Notes: generated by a model from the sequence alone, not told the origin. 64,000 bases of DNA from CAZGSV01 sp964528605 (GCA_964528605.1 CAZGSV010000006.1:7296-71295), one strand, 5' to 3'. Positions 46,977 to 55,785 are shown, counted from the first letter of the stretch. Program-made: numbers and translations.

Positions 46977-48367
46977 CGCGACTTCTTGACCCGGTCCGGC
47001 TTGGGCTCCAGCAGCGCACCGTCGGCCCGCAATCTCTCACGCAGTGAATCGGCCGCGATCTCCCTCGGCGCCTTGCCGGACTTGGCCGCCATCGCGGCCG
47101 CCGTCCCCGCCGCCTGCCCGCAGGCCAGGCAGCAGGCGGTGTTGCGCGTGCTATTGTGAGCCACCAGATCAACGGTCATCATCCGTCCGGCAATGAGCAC
47201 ATTGTCCAAGGCCACCGGTATGAGCGCCCGGTAGGGAATGCCGTAGGCCCCCGCCTCGCGGACGGAGTACTCGCTGTTGTCAATGAAGCCAAAGCAGGCA
47301 ATCTGGTCGTCGAACCGGCGCGCCTCGGTGCAGTCCTGCTGCGTGAGTTCGTAGTCGCAGTGGATAGCCCGTCCTCGGCGCTGGCCGGCCGACGGCGCCG
47401 GCCCGGCGACGTAGCACTGCTCGCACCCAGCAAGATGCTGCCGGAACATCTCCGCGACCTGTAGCATCTTGGCGCGCAGGTCCACCTCGGCCTCCGTCAA
47501 GGCCTCGGCGTCCAGGCCGTCGTTGGGGCCGCAGTTGATGCAGTTGCAGTAGGTGATCTCGCGCGGCCGGAGCGAAGAGGAAAGGAAGTAACGCGGCGCA
47601 CCCTCGCAGCCGCACTCGCGCAGTTTGGTGGTGTTGATGCCCAGCCGCACTAGGTCGGGGGCCGAGGCGCCGGGCTTGACGGCGTGCGCCAACTGGGTGA
47701 TGGCGCCTCGGCGCTCCAGGTCGGCCTCCAGCGCCGCCAAGTCCACGTTGCACAGGCGGAAGGTGAAGCCGGCGGAGTACGCGCCCCGATCGCCCGGCTT
47801 GAACGTCTCGATGGCGGCGCCGGCGTAGGCCGCCAAGTCCCCGTCACCGGTGCAATCCACGAACTGCTTGGCGCGCACCAGGCTCCGTCCGGCCTTGTTC
47901 CACAACACCACCGCGTCCACATGGCCTCCGGTGGAGCGCACTTCGTCGAGCACCGTGTGAAGCAGCAACTTGACGCCCGCTTCCCGGCACATCTGGGCGG
48001 CGGCCAGCTTGAACGTCTCGGGCTCCACCGGCGTGACCATGCTCACGAAGTCGCCGCCGCGCTCCATGCGAACGTGGCCGACCCCGCCTCCCGCCTGCTG
48101 CACGCGGTCAACGAGTTCCTGCGCGATGCCGGCGATCACGCGCGTCCGCTTCGCCCCGGGGTGGGCATCGAACACGTTGAAGAAGGTATGAATGGCGGTG
48201 GCACCGGTGATGCCCATGCCGCCGAGCCAGCCCGCCCTTTCGATGAGCATCGTGCCGGCGCCGCCACGCGCCGCTGCCATGGCGGCGGCAATCCCTGCCA
48301 TCCCGCCGCCGGCTACGACAACGTCACAGGGGTGGTAGCGTGCTTCGTCAACAACCGGTAGCAGCAT
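46973..48367 (-). CDS. FAD-dependent oxidoreductase (FAD_oxidored type) 1, first gene of operon
   Basis: 464 residues from the ATG at 48365-48367 with GGAGG 7 nt upstream. FAD motif: DVVVAGGGMAGIAAAMAAARGGAGTMLIE, then GWLGGMGITGATAIHTFFNVF and FVDCTGDGDLAAYAGA. The C-terminus has NVLIAGRMMTVDLVAHNSTRNTACCLACGQAAGTAA. It differs from its neighbour by a Cys-rich middle (CGCEGAPRYF, TYCNCINCGPNDG and GCEQCYVAG), which could bind a cofactor or metal. The two genes are related, adjacent and coupled by a 4-bp overlap, so they may form a heteromer. A promoter at 48553-48580 drives the operon through a long leader. Confidence 0.87.
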   Translation of the reverse strand: MLLPVVDEARYHPCDVVVAGGGMAGIAAAMAAARGGAGTMLIERAGWLGGMGITGATAIHTFFNVFDAHPGAKRTRVIAGIAQELVDRVQQAGGGVGHVRMERGGDFVSMVTPVEPETFKLAAAQMCREAGVKLLLHTVLDEVRSTGGHVDAVVLWNKAGRSLVRAKQFVDCTGDGDLAAYAGAAIETFKPGDRGAYSAGFTFRLCNVDLAALEADLERRGAITQLAHAVKPGASAPDLVRLGINTTKLRECGCEGAPRYFLSSSLRPREITYCNCINCGPNDGLDAEALTEAEVDLRAKMLQVAEMFRQHLAGCEQCYVAGPAPSAGQRRGRAIHCDYELTQQDCTEARRFDDQIACFGFIDNSEYSVREAGAYGIPYRALIPVALDNVLIAGRMMTVDLVAHNSTRNTACCLACGQAAGTAAAMAAKSGKAPREIAADSLRERLRADGALLEPKPDRVKKSR

Positions 48368-48552
48368 GTCTCGCCTCCGTTGTCCTTGCAGCAACGATGA
48401 GCGATTGCCTGCCTGAGAGAGCCCCCTGAGCGCAGGGGCTCCTGTGGCCGGGGCTCAGTTCCCTATCTCGCAGGCGCCTTGCTCGTGCCCTCCCTGGCCC
48501 TACGCCAAGGAGTCAGCCAGTCTCCATGACCCCCTGACTTCAAAACGCGGGT

Positions 48553-48580
48553 ATCTTACACCTTTCTCCGCAGACGGTAA
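48553..48580 (-). promoter_or_regulatory. Promoter of seven-gene catabolic operon
   Basis: Minus-strand TTACCG (48575-48580) and TAAGAT (48553-48558) with a 16-bp spacer, placing the transcription start near 48546, about 178 nt before the first start codon. Confidence 0.45.
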
Positions 48581-48718
48581 CAGGCCTCTGCCGCTTCGCG
48601 GCCGTGCGAGGAGGCCTGAAGGCGGAGACTAGCGCGGTGGGAAGGTCACCTTGGGCCGCCGCACCGGCGCGGCGAGCGCCGCGCACGAGCGCGAGGTGCC
48701 GAGATGGGCATTCCCCGC

Positions 48719-48724
48719 TATAGT
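48719..48724 (+). promoter_or_regulatory. -10 element for PQQ-propeller gene
   Basis: TATAGT, 64 bp before the ATG at 48788. Its position supports starting translation there rather than at the ATG at 48704, which would lie upstream of the transcript. Confidence 0.4.
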
Positions 48725-48787
48725 ATGCGTGCGCATGAAAGCGAGACGGGGCTTGGCAGCCAAGGTGGGCCTGCTAGTGGAGCGCTG

Positions 48788-50335
48788 ATGAGCGGCACCC
48801 GGAACGGCCGAATCAAAGTCTCTGAGTTGTTCGCGACGATCGCGGTGCTCATCGGCGCGCTGGCCGTGGCCTGGGTTATCTTGGAGCCCCCTTGGCGTCG
48901 GCCGCAGGCGCCCCGGCTGGTTGGCAGGGCTCGCGCTCCGTCCTGGCGCGAGGGCCCGGCTGTCGCCCCCCCCCAGCCGCCGCCCGCCGACCTTACGATG
49001 TTCCGCGGCAATCCGGAGCGCAATCTCTCGGCCGTCGGTTCAGTGCCTCGACGCCCCAAACTGCTCTGGCGCTTCCAGACCAAGACCAAGGCCGAGGGCC
49101 CCTACGAGCAGCGCGGCGACAAGACACTCACCCCCGCCACCCCCTGGCGCGGCATGGGCTGGACCGGCCAGCCTGTCCGTCTCCGCGACCGCGTCTATCT
49201 CGGCTCCAGCGACTCCAACGTCTACTGCCTCGATGCCAGCACCGGCCAGGCCCTCTGGTTCTACGAGACCCACCACGTGGTCAAAGGCAGCATCTCCATC
49301 TTCGGCGACTGCATCTATCATGGCGGGCGCGACAACAAGATCCACTGCTACGACGTCAATGGCCGCATGGTGTGGGAGACTCGCACCGGCAATGACATGG
49401 ACTCCAACCCGGTCGTGGTCGGCGAGCGCGGCTACATCGGCGGCGAGGACAACCATATCTATTGCTTCAATCCCGTGACGGGGCAGATTGTCTGGCGTTC
49501 GGAGACTACCGAGGGCAGCGTGGAGTCGTCTCCGTGCGTATTCGGCGACCGGGTCGTCGCCGGCAGCGATCGCGGTGTCCTCTACGGCTGCGACCTCAAG
49601 ACCGGAAAGACCGTCTGGAAGTTCGACACTCAAGGCGACACGGATTCCACCGCGGTCCACTGGAAGGGCCGGCTCTATGTCGGCAGCAAGACCGGCAAAA
49701 CCGCGGAGAAGGGACATCTGTGGTGCCTCGAGGCCGGCACGGGCAAACCGGTGTGGCACGTCCCCATGGCGCGCGGCATTTGGGCCACCGTGGCCCTCAA
49801 CCCAACCAAAGATCGGCTCTACGTGGGCTGCAACAACGGCGTCTTCTACGCGCTGCGCATGTCCGACGGCGGGCTGGTCTGGAAGCGCAACCTGGGCAGC
49901 CGCATCTGGAGTTCCGCCGCGGTCACCGACGGCTGCGTGGTCCTGGGCGTGCGCGACGGCCGCCTATGGTGCCTAGATGAAGACACGGGCGCGCCTGTCT
50001 GGATGTTCGACGACGGCTTTGACATTGACGCGACTCCCTGCGTCGCCGGCGGCACGATCGTCATCGGCTCGCAGAACGGCTGGGTCTATGCCATCGGCGA
50101 GGCTGCGCCCGAGGAGGCGATCAACCCGCACTGGTTCGTGACGCGTTTCCCCCCCCGCGGGCGGACAGACCACAACCCGTATGGGATTGTGACCGTGCAG
50201 AGCCCCGCCCCCCCGCCGGGAACCTACGACGACACCAGCGCCCACTGCACGGCGAATCTCTTCAAGCCGGTCTACGGCCCCGGCTTCGCGCCGCACAGGA
50301 TCGGCGGTGCCCCGGCGGGCCCAGGGCCGAACTGA
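48788..50335 (+). CDS. Membrane-anchored PQQ-type beta-propeller protein
   Basis: 515 residues from the ATG at 48788, GGAG 6 nt upstream; the frame is open to 48704. Residues about 12-32 (LFATIAVLIGALAVAWVI) form one membrane anchor, then a proline-rich linker. The rest is a PQQ/BamB-like propeller: repeated blades VYCLDASTGQALWFYET, IHCYDVNGRMVWETRTG, IYCFNPVTGQIVWRSET, LYGCDLKTGKTVWKFDT, LWCLEAGTGKPVWHV, FYALRMSDGGLVWKR and LWCLDEDTGAPVWMF, about seven or eight. No dehydrogenase catalytic motif is visible, so it is likely a scaffold or outer-envelope assembly factor. The protein would face the periplasm or outside. Confidence 0.85.
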   Translation: MSGTRNGRIKVSELFATIAVLIGALAVAWVILEPPWRRPQAPRLVGRARAPSWREGPAVAPPQPPPADLTMFRGNPERNLSAVGSVPRRPKLLWRFQTKTKAEGPYEQRGDKTLTPATPWRGMGWTGQPVRLRDRVYLGSSDSNVYCLDASTGQALWFYETHHVVKGSISIFGDCIYHGGRDNKIHCYDVNGRMVWETRTGNDMDSNPVVVGERGYIGGEDNHIYCFNPVTGQIVWRSETTEGSVESSPCVFGDRVVAGSDRGVLYGCDLKTGKTVWKFDTQGDTDSTAVHWKGRLYVGSKTGKTAEKGHLWCLEAGTGKPVWHVPMARGIWATVALNPTKDRLYVGCNNGVFYALRMSDGGLVWKRNLGSRIWSSAAVTDGCVVLGVRDGRLWCLDEDTGAPVWMFDDGFDIDATPCVAGGTIVIGSQNGWVYAIGEAAPEEAINPHWFVTRFPPRGRTDHNPYGIVTVQSPAPPPGTYDDTSAHCTANLFKPVYGPGFAPHRIGGAPAGPGPN

Positions 50336-50382
50336 CCTATGGCGGCCAGCCTCGCGCACAGGTCAGAATCGCCCGAATCCGG

Positions 50383-50388
50383 TATAAA
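50383..50388 (+). promoter_or_regulatory. -10 element for 50418 gene
   Basis: TATAAA, 29 bp upstream of the GTG start; no clear -35 partner. Confidence 0.35.
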
Positions 50389-50417
50389 TGCCGGAACCCA
50401 GCGCCCGGAGGCATTGC

Positions 50418-51161
50418 GTGACCCGAACCTACCAGAGCGACGACTGGAACGAGTACCGAATGGAGTACGGCGACCCGCACCGCGAGTTGGAGCCGCTCGA
50501 GAGGGAGATCGCCGTTGTGGGCCAAGCGCTCGCGGTGCTCCACGAGGCCGGCGTTCTGCCGCACACGCGCTACGATCACCGGAAGATGCTGGCGCATCGC
50601 AAGGCGGTGCGCGAACTCTTCGAGATTCCCTGGACCGCCATCACTCCGCGTATGCAGCGCCTGCTTTACGCGATCAACGCGATAACGCAACCCGCCAACA
50701 TGATCGCGGCGGGCGTCTTCTGCGGGAACACCTTTGTCTGCAACGCGGGGGCCGCCGTCGGGCCGGGGGCCTGCTATCGCGCCGAGAACCTGATTGGTGT
50801 GGAGATCAAGCCGCAGGAGGCGGAGCGCGCCGAGCGCAACGTGCGGCGCGTTGACGCTACCGGCGTGGCGCGCGTGGTCGCGGGCGATGCCGTTGACGTG
50901 GTGCGCGAGTTCAAGGAGCCGCTTCATCTCCTTTACCTTGACGCGGACGGCACCGACAGCCGCGGCAAGGGAATCTACTTAGACATTCTCGAGCAAGGCT
51001 ACGAGCGCATGCCCGCGGGCGCGGTGGTGCTCGCGCACAACAGTCAGAACTCCGCCGAGCGCCTCAAGCACTACCTGTCGTTCGTCCGCGACCCCGCGAA
51101 CTTCTCCGCCAGCGTCAACGTCATCTTCGATATCGAAGGACTCGAGGTGTCCGTCCGGTAG
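50418..51161 (+). CDS. Class I methyltransferase-like protein
   Basis: 247 residues, GTG start with GGAGG 7 nt upstream. It has an O-methyltransferase-like plan: MIAAGVFCGNTFVCNAGAAV takes the place of the SAM glycine loop, ENLIGVEIKPQEAERAERNVRRVDATGVARVVAGDAVDVV gives the acidic residue and following helix, and LHLLYLDADG the next strand. The glycine loop is unusual, so SAM binding is likely but not certain. It ends NVIFDIEGLEVSVR. The last 14 codons and stop are repeated twice downstream, in a tandem array with identical spacers (51117-51442). Substrate unknown. Confidence 0.75.
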   Translation: MTRTYQSDDWNEYRMEYGDPHRELEPLEREIAVVGQALAVLHEAGVLPHTRYDHRKMLAHRKAVRELFEIPWTAITPRMQRLLYAINAITQPANMIAAGVFCGNTFVCNAGAAVGPGACYRAENLIGVEIKPQEAERAERNVRRVDATGVARVVAGDAVDVVREFKEPLHLLYLDADGTDSRGKGIYLDILEQGYERMPAGAVVLAHNSQNSAERLKHYLSFVRDPANFSASVNVIFDIEGLEVSVR

Positions 51162-51442
51162 GGGCGGCCCCCCGTGGCCGCCCGCTCTTGTAGCAGCAGG
51201 CTCCTGCCTGCGACAGAGAAAGGGCACGGCGTGCCGTGCCCCTACACCGCCCCCGCCAACGTCATCTTCGACATCGAAGGGCTCGAGGTATCCGTCCGGT
51301 AGGGGCGGCCCCCGTGGCCGCCCGCTCTTGTAGCAGCAGGCTCCTGCCTGCGACAGAGAAAGGGCACGGCGTGCCGTGCCCCTACACCGCCCCCGCCAAC
51401 CTCATCCTCGACATCGAAGGGCTCGAGGTCTCCGTGAGGTAG
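51117..51442 (+). repeat. Tandem repeat of a gene 3' end plus palindromic spacer
   Basis: Three copies of a 45-bp unit that encodes the last 14 residues and stop of the 50418 gene start at 51117 (the real gene end), 51258 and 51398. They are joined by two spacers of about 95 bp that are identical except for one C in a C-run (periods 141 and 140 bp). The spacer contains two hairpins, GGGCGGCC/GGCCGCCC right after the stop and GGGCACGGC/GCCGTGCCC. The copies of the tail differ at 3 and 5 positions, mostly synonymous, while the spacers do not differ. Confidence 0.85.
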
Positions 51443-51665
51443 TCTGTCCCGGAATTACGCGGCCCCGGCATCGGCGGGGTCGAGAACGTAGCAGCCCCGC
51501 CTCGGCGGGGCGGGGGGCGTTCCGCCTTCGCCCGCCCAAGCCGGGCTTCGGCGGACAAGCGAGTCTCGGCCGCTACGTCCGAGGTCGTACCGCTTTGCGC
51601 TTGCCGAAGAGGTGGTGAGGTGCCAGAGTGGGCGCCGGCATCATCAATGGCGATAGGAGAACGCG
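51443..51665 (+). other. Repeat-rich intergenic sequence
   Basis: It contains a GCCCCGCC/GGCGGGGC hairpin, a CCGCC...GGCGG hairpin and a copy of the GTCTCGGCCnCTACGTC motif also seen near 18015. Together with the tandem repeat this makes a 504-bp non-coding stretch. No open frame with a ribosome site is seen. Confidence 0.5.
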
Positions 51666-53825
51666 ATGAGATTGACTGAGGTGTTTCCGGCGATGCCGAG
51701 GGTGAAGCGGCTACTCGTGGCGCGCCTTGGTCCGGAGGGGCAGGGCGTTGACTTCTGGATCTGGGTGCGGGCGCTACAGGGGCTTGTGAATAGGGACGAG
51801 CCGCACCTCTACATCATCCGCGGCACGCTCCCGCAGCGCCCCCGCAAGCCCTCCGGGCTCTATGAGGATCATTGGCTCGAGTACTACGTCCAGCGCTTCG
51901 GGCTGCCAACCGAGAACCTCGACGACCCGGACGAGTTGCTGGAGCGCTACAAGCATCTGGTGGCCGGCTACGTTCTCTATGACAACGGGAGCATCGTGCA
52001 AACGCAGAACCTGGCGATCACGCGCGCCGGGCTCGAGGGCGTACTGCCGGTCGCGCCGGACCAGGAAGAGTGGATGACGCGGCACGGCATTCCGAAGGCG
52101 GATGACCTGCGCGGCAGGTTCGCCTCCGACGCGGAGGCGGCAGAATGGGCGGTCGAGAATCTCTGGCCGCACTGCCACAAGCGCCTTTACGCCAACCTCT
52201 GCATCCACCGGCCCGCGTGGTACGCCGGTACGCACGAACTCGTGGACTTCGTCGTCTATCACAAGGGCTTCGCGCTCGACCTGCCGCTGAGCCGCCAAAC
52301 GCGCCGCACGCTCTATCTCTATCGGCGCATGCTCGATTCCGCCGAGGCGCCCGGAGTGCAGATGAACTGGCACTGCGTGCTCGATCAGGAGAAGGAGTAC
52401 GTGGCCGAGGCGGCGCAGCGCGGCTTCTTCACCCTGTGCAGCGTGGCGACGCCCAATCTGACCATCCACGGCGGCGTCGGCGACCCCGACAAGTCCTACA
52501 CTCAGCCTCTGCCCGAGCCCGCGTCCTGCAAGGCGGAGCCGAGCAAGGTCTATGTCTGCTTCTACAACAGCGACGGCGACGCGACCTGGGCGATGAACAA
52601 CCTGCACTCGGGCAACTGGCTGGCGCCGCAGCGGGGGAAGTTCAAGTTCGGCTGGGGCTTTCTGCCGCTGATGGTCAAACTGATGCCGGGGATGCTCCAG
52701 TACTATCAGGAGACGCGCGCGCCGAACGATTGTTTCTGGGGGCCGTCGTCGGGCGCGGCCTACACCTACACGCACCTGTGGCCCAAGGACCTCGTTGGGC
52801 TGTACCTCGCGGAAACGCGCCGGCTACTCGACCAGACCGGCCAGCGCGGGTGCAACATGGTCAACTGGTTCCTACAGGACTGGTGGCGCGAGGTGGAGGA
52901 CGACGAGGCGGTGCGTCGCGAGCAGGAGGCGCTGAAGTCGGGGCCCGGGCTCGTGTGCGGCCTGGGCGGCTCGCCTTATGCGAAGAGTTACGTGGACGGC
53001 CCCATACCGAAACTGCACTCCGTCCACATCGCCAACGTGGGCCGCGACAACGTCGGCGACATCGTAAAGTTCAGCAAGGAGTGCCCCACGCGACCGCTCT
53101 TCATGTTCCTCTTCGCGCAGATATCGGTCGGCATCTGGGAGCAACTGGAGTCGGAGATGGAGGAGTTCGCGCGCCATCCCGAGATCGCAATCCTGAGCAT
53201 GGACGAGTTCTTCCTGACGCTGCAGGATGCGATCAGGCGCGGGCTGGTGAAGGGCGAACTGTACCAGAAGACGGAGGCGCTGGCGGAGACCTGGCTCAAG
53301 GCGCCCGGGCGGCACCGTCTTCCCCTCTGCGAGCGGCTGACCGCCGAACTCGCCCGCGTAGCGCACGCAACGCCGGAGGAGAGGCGGCGCAACCTGGGCG
53401 GGGGGGCGTGGACGGAGTTGGTGTCGCGCGAGATTGAACAGGTGGCGCGTGACCGCGACAAGTTCCTCGCGTACTTTCCGGGCCGCCCGGGCCCGTCGTC
53501 TGAGGAAGAGGCCGATTGGATGCTCTACACGGCGTTCACGGTTGCCTGGACGGTGGTGCGAGCGGCGATAGAGGCGCAGGGCATCTACGCCAACCATCGC
53601 ACGCAGTGCCTGAGCGACTTCAAGCGGACCTGCGGCGAGTGGGCGGACGTGACGCCGTTCGAGCGCCTGTTCGAGGCGTGGGAGAAGTGGGAGCAAGGAT
53701 CGCCGAGCGTGGAGCAGGTCGCCTCATGGTGCGATGGAGTGGCCGAAGCGGCGTGCGTCCTGCGCGATCACCTCGGCCCGCAGGAGCAAGAGGACTTCAC
53801 CGGCTGGCCACCACGGACGATCTGA
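51666..53825 (+). CDS. GxGYxYP domain protein
   Basis: 719 residues, ATG with AGGAG 6 nt upstream; no signal peptide is obvious. It follows the GxGYxYP family (PF14323) layout: an N-terminal domain with RALQGLVNRDEPHLYII and LYDNGSIVQTQNLAITRAGLEGVLPV, a middle part with VYVCFYNSDGDATWAMNNLHSG, and the motif GPSSGAAYTYTHLWP (about 358-372), a variant of GPSGAGYxYP. The family is widespread in Planctomycetota, Lentisphaerota and gut Bacteroidota polysaccharide loci and is presumed to act on carbohydrate, with no known reaction. The C-terminal 200 residues are helical. Confidence 0.8.
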   Translation: MRLTEVFPAMPRVKRLLVARLGPEGQGVDFWIWVRALQGLVNRDEPHLYIIRGTLPQRPRKPSGLYEDHWLEYYVQRFGLPTENLDDPDELLERYKHLVAGYVLYDNGSIVQTQNLAITRAGLEGVLPVAPDQEEWMTRHGIPKADDLRGRFASDAEAAEWAVENLWPHCHKRLYANLCIHRPAWYAGTHELVDFVVYHKGFALDLPLSRQTRRTLYLYRRMLDSAEAPGVQMNWHCVLDQEKEYVAEAAQRGFFTLCSVATPNLTIHGGVGDPDKSYTQPLPEPASCKAEPSKVYVCFYNSDGDATWAMNNLHSGNWLAPQRGKFKFGWGFLPLMVKLMPGMLQYYQETRAPNDCFWGPSSGAAYTYTHLWPKDLVGLYLAETRRLLDQTGQRGCNMVNWFLQDWWREVEDDEAVRREQEALKSGPGLVCGLGGSPYAKSYVDGPIPKLHSVHIANVGRDNVGDIVKFSKECPTRPLFMFLFAQISVGIWEQLESEMEEFARHPEIAILSMDEFFLTLQDAIRRGLVKGELYQKTEALAETWLKAPGRHRLPLCERLTAELARVAHATPEERRRNLGGGAWTELVSREIEQVARDRDKFLAYFPGRPGPSSEEEADWMLYTAFTVAWTVVRAAIEAQGIYANHRTQCLSDFKRTCGEWADVTPFERLFEAWEKWEQGSPSVEQVASWCDGVAEAACVLRDHLGPQEQEDFTGWPPRTI

Positions 53826-53958
53826 GGCCCTATGGTGCCGAGGCGCGACCACTCAAGCGCGGAGTTGGGCCGGAAGGCCCGGAGCCTGATAAGATAGCGG
53901 CCGCGTGCTGGTTTCCGAGGTGGCTGGAGAGCACAATCCAAGATTCGAGGTGATCGTC

Positions 53959-55785
53959 TTGCGCCACAGACGAGCGTCCGCTGTCCTTCTGGCAGTCCTG
54001 GTCGTTGGGCTGGTTGCCTCCGCGGCGGCGTCGCGCGCGCAGTCGGCGGCGGAGTTCCTCGTCAAGCCGGTCCTCCAGAACGCGAGGCCGGACGGGGTCA
54101 CCATCGTGTGGGAGACCACGGCGCCCACGGCCGGCCGAGTCGAATACTCTCCGGCGGCAATGGCGCGCACCGCGCTCTCCGGGCCCCTCGCGGTGACCGA
54201 AGACACGCCGGTCACGATTCACAAGGTCCGGCTTACCGGGCTGCAACCCGACACCGGGTACTGGTATCGGGTTCTCTGCCCAGGCGGGACAGCGGAAGGC
54301 GTCTTCCGCACCGCGCCTGCATCAATGCGTGCCGTGCGCTTCGCGGCGCTGGGCGACACTCGATTCTGGGAGACGCACTGGCAGGACAACGGCTTCCCAG
54401 AGCACATGCTGGCGCGCGCGCCCGAGTTCATCCTGCACACCGGGGACATCGTTCGCAGCGGCCACGACAAGTCGCTCTGGCCCGGTCACTTCGCGCGCTT
54501 CGCGGCCTCGAGCGGCAGCATTGCTATGTTCCCCGCGCGCGGCAATCACGAGGGCGGCCCCTCACCGGCGGAGACCGACTGGTTCAGCCAGTACTTCGAT
54601 CTGCCGAGCCCTGAGCCCTTCTATTCGTTCGACTGGGGCAACGTGCACATCGCGGTCGTTTCCATCTACGCCATGGACCGGTGCGCGCAGTGGCTGGACC
54701 AGGACCTGGCAGCCACCGACCGGCCGTGGAAGTTCTTCGCCACGCACGTGCCCGTGTACTGCGTCGGCTACAAGTCGGGCTCCGACTCGCGCAAGGCGCT
54801 GGGGATGCCTGAGATCGAGGCCGTGCTCGATAAGCACAACGTAGACATGGCCATCTTCGGCCACACCCACGTGTTCGAGCGCTGCTGGGGCATCCGCGGC
54901 GGAAAGCGCGACGACCGCAACGGCACCGTCTACTACATCACCGCCGGCGGCATGGGCGACAACCACTGGCCCGAGTGGTTCACCGCGGCGCAGGTCATTG
55001 ATCACGACTATCCGCACTACGCCGTGATAGACGCGCAGGACAACTACCTCGATGTCCGCTCCTACGCTTTGCGCTTGGGCACGATTGACACCGGGAACCC
55101 GGTCATCGAAGAGATTGACCATTACATACGCTGGCGCGACGAGGGGCTGCCGAAGGCAGCGATGGCGAAACTCGAGTCGAGCGATAGGTCGGAGCGGCTC
55201 GCGGCCATCGAAGCGCTCGGAGCCATGATCTATCAGCCGGCGGCGCGGAGGCTTTTGCCTTTCCTCGATTCGCAGGGCCAGGAGGAGCGGCTCGCCGCCG
55301 CGCTGGCGCTGGAGCGCATCGCGGACGAGGGCGTGGCGAGCGAACTGCTCGCGCAACTGACGGCACAAGGCGTGGAAGTTCAGAGGCATCTGGCGCGTTC
55401 CTTGGAAGCGGCGATGCCCGATGCGCTCGCGCCCGCGCTCGTCCCCTGCGTGATGGACCCGAATCTCGATGCGCTGGTGCGGGTGCGTTTGCTCGGCGGC
55501 CTGCTGATGCGCGCTCCCGAGATGGCGCGCACGGCCAGCCTGAAACTGCTGGCCTCGCCGGACACACTAGTGCTCGAGCGTGCGGCCGACGCCGTCAAGC
55601 GCGCCGCGCTGCCTGAGGACGTGCCCGCGCTGCTGGACGCCTACCGAAAGAACGTGGACAGCGAGTACATCTCCGTCAGCCTGGCGTGGGGTCTGAACCG
55701 GCTCACCGGCGCCACTGTTGACCTCGGCGCGCTCGAGGACGCGACACCGGAGCAGCGGCTGGAAGCCGTGAGCGAGTGGCAATAG
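53959..55785 (+). CDS. Secreted purple-acid-phosphatase-like metallophosphoesterase with HEAT-like tail
   Basis: 608 residues from a TTG at 53959 with GAGGTG 7 nt upstream; a TAAGAT -10-like hexamer precedes at about 53890. A signal peptide (RHRRASAVLLAVLVVGLVASAAASRAQ) is followed by a FN3-like N-domain (VLQNARPDGVTIVWET, TGLQPDTGYWYRV). The metallophosphoesterase has GDTRFW, HTGDIVRSG, RGNHEGG, FATHVPVY and FGHTHVFER, the five metal-binding blocks of the purple acid phosphatase type. Residues from about 415 on form degenerate HEAT-like helical repeats (SDRSERLAAIEALGAM, QEERLAAALALERIAD and others). It would release phosphate from organic esters in the periplasm; the tail may bind partners. 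Confidence 0.85.
   Translation: MRHRRASAVLLAVLVVGLVASAAASRAQSAAEFLVKPVLQNARPDGVTIVWETTAPTAGRVEYSPAAMARTALSGPLAVTEDTPVTIHKVRLTGLQPDTGYWYRVLCPGGTAEGVFRTAPASMRAVRFAALGDTRFWETHWQDNGFPEHMLARAPEFILHTGDIVRSGHDKSLWPGHFARFAASSGSIAMFPARGNHEGGPSPAETDWFSQYFDLPSPEPFYSFDWGNVHIAVVSIYAMDRCAQWLDQDLAATDRPWKFFATHVPVYCVGYKSGSDSRKALGMPEIEAVLDKHNVDMAIFGHTHVFERCWGIRGGKRDDRNGTVYYITAGGMGDNHWPEWFTAAQVIDHDYPHYAVIDAQDNYLDVRSYALRLGTIDTGNPVIEEIDHYIRWRDEGLPKAAMAKLESSDRSERLAAIEALGAMIYQPAARRLLPFLDSQGQEERLAAALALERIADEGVASELLAQLTAQGVEVQRHLARSLEAAMPDALAPALVPCVMDPNLDALVRVRLLGGLLMRAPEMARTASLKLLASPDTLVLERAADAVKRAALPEDVPALLDAYRKNVDSEYISVSLAWGLNRLTGATVDLGALEDATPEQRLEAVSEWQ

Larger units (their letters stand above)
48368..48787. other. 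Divergent intergenic region with long operon leader
   Basis: This gap of 420 bp has a leftward promoter (48553-48580), a leftward 5' leader of about 178 nt and a rightward -10 (48719-48724). The leader contains an AGTCAG/CTGACT helix and a GAGCCCCTG/CAGGGGGCTC hairpin without a U-tract. No leader peptide longer than a few codons and no known riboswitch consensus are seen. Confidence 0.5.

Noticed and set aside
51236..51442. Two short frames across the tandem repeat (51236-51442 and 51376-51618)
   Set aside because: They use another frame than the repeated tail and are Arg/Pro-rich; they reflect the repeat rather than genes.
51160..51442. CRISPR array possibility for the 140-bp repeats
   Set aside because: Only three units, repeat and spacer sizes are wrong, the spacers are identical, and no cas genes are present.
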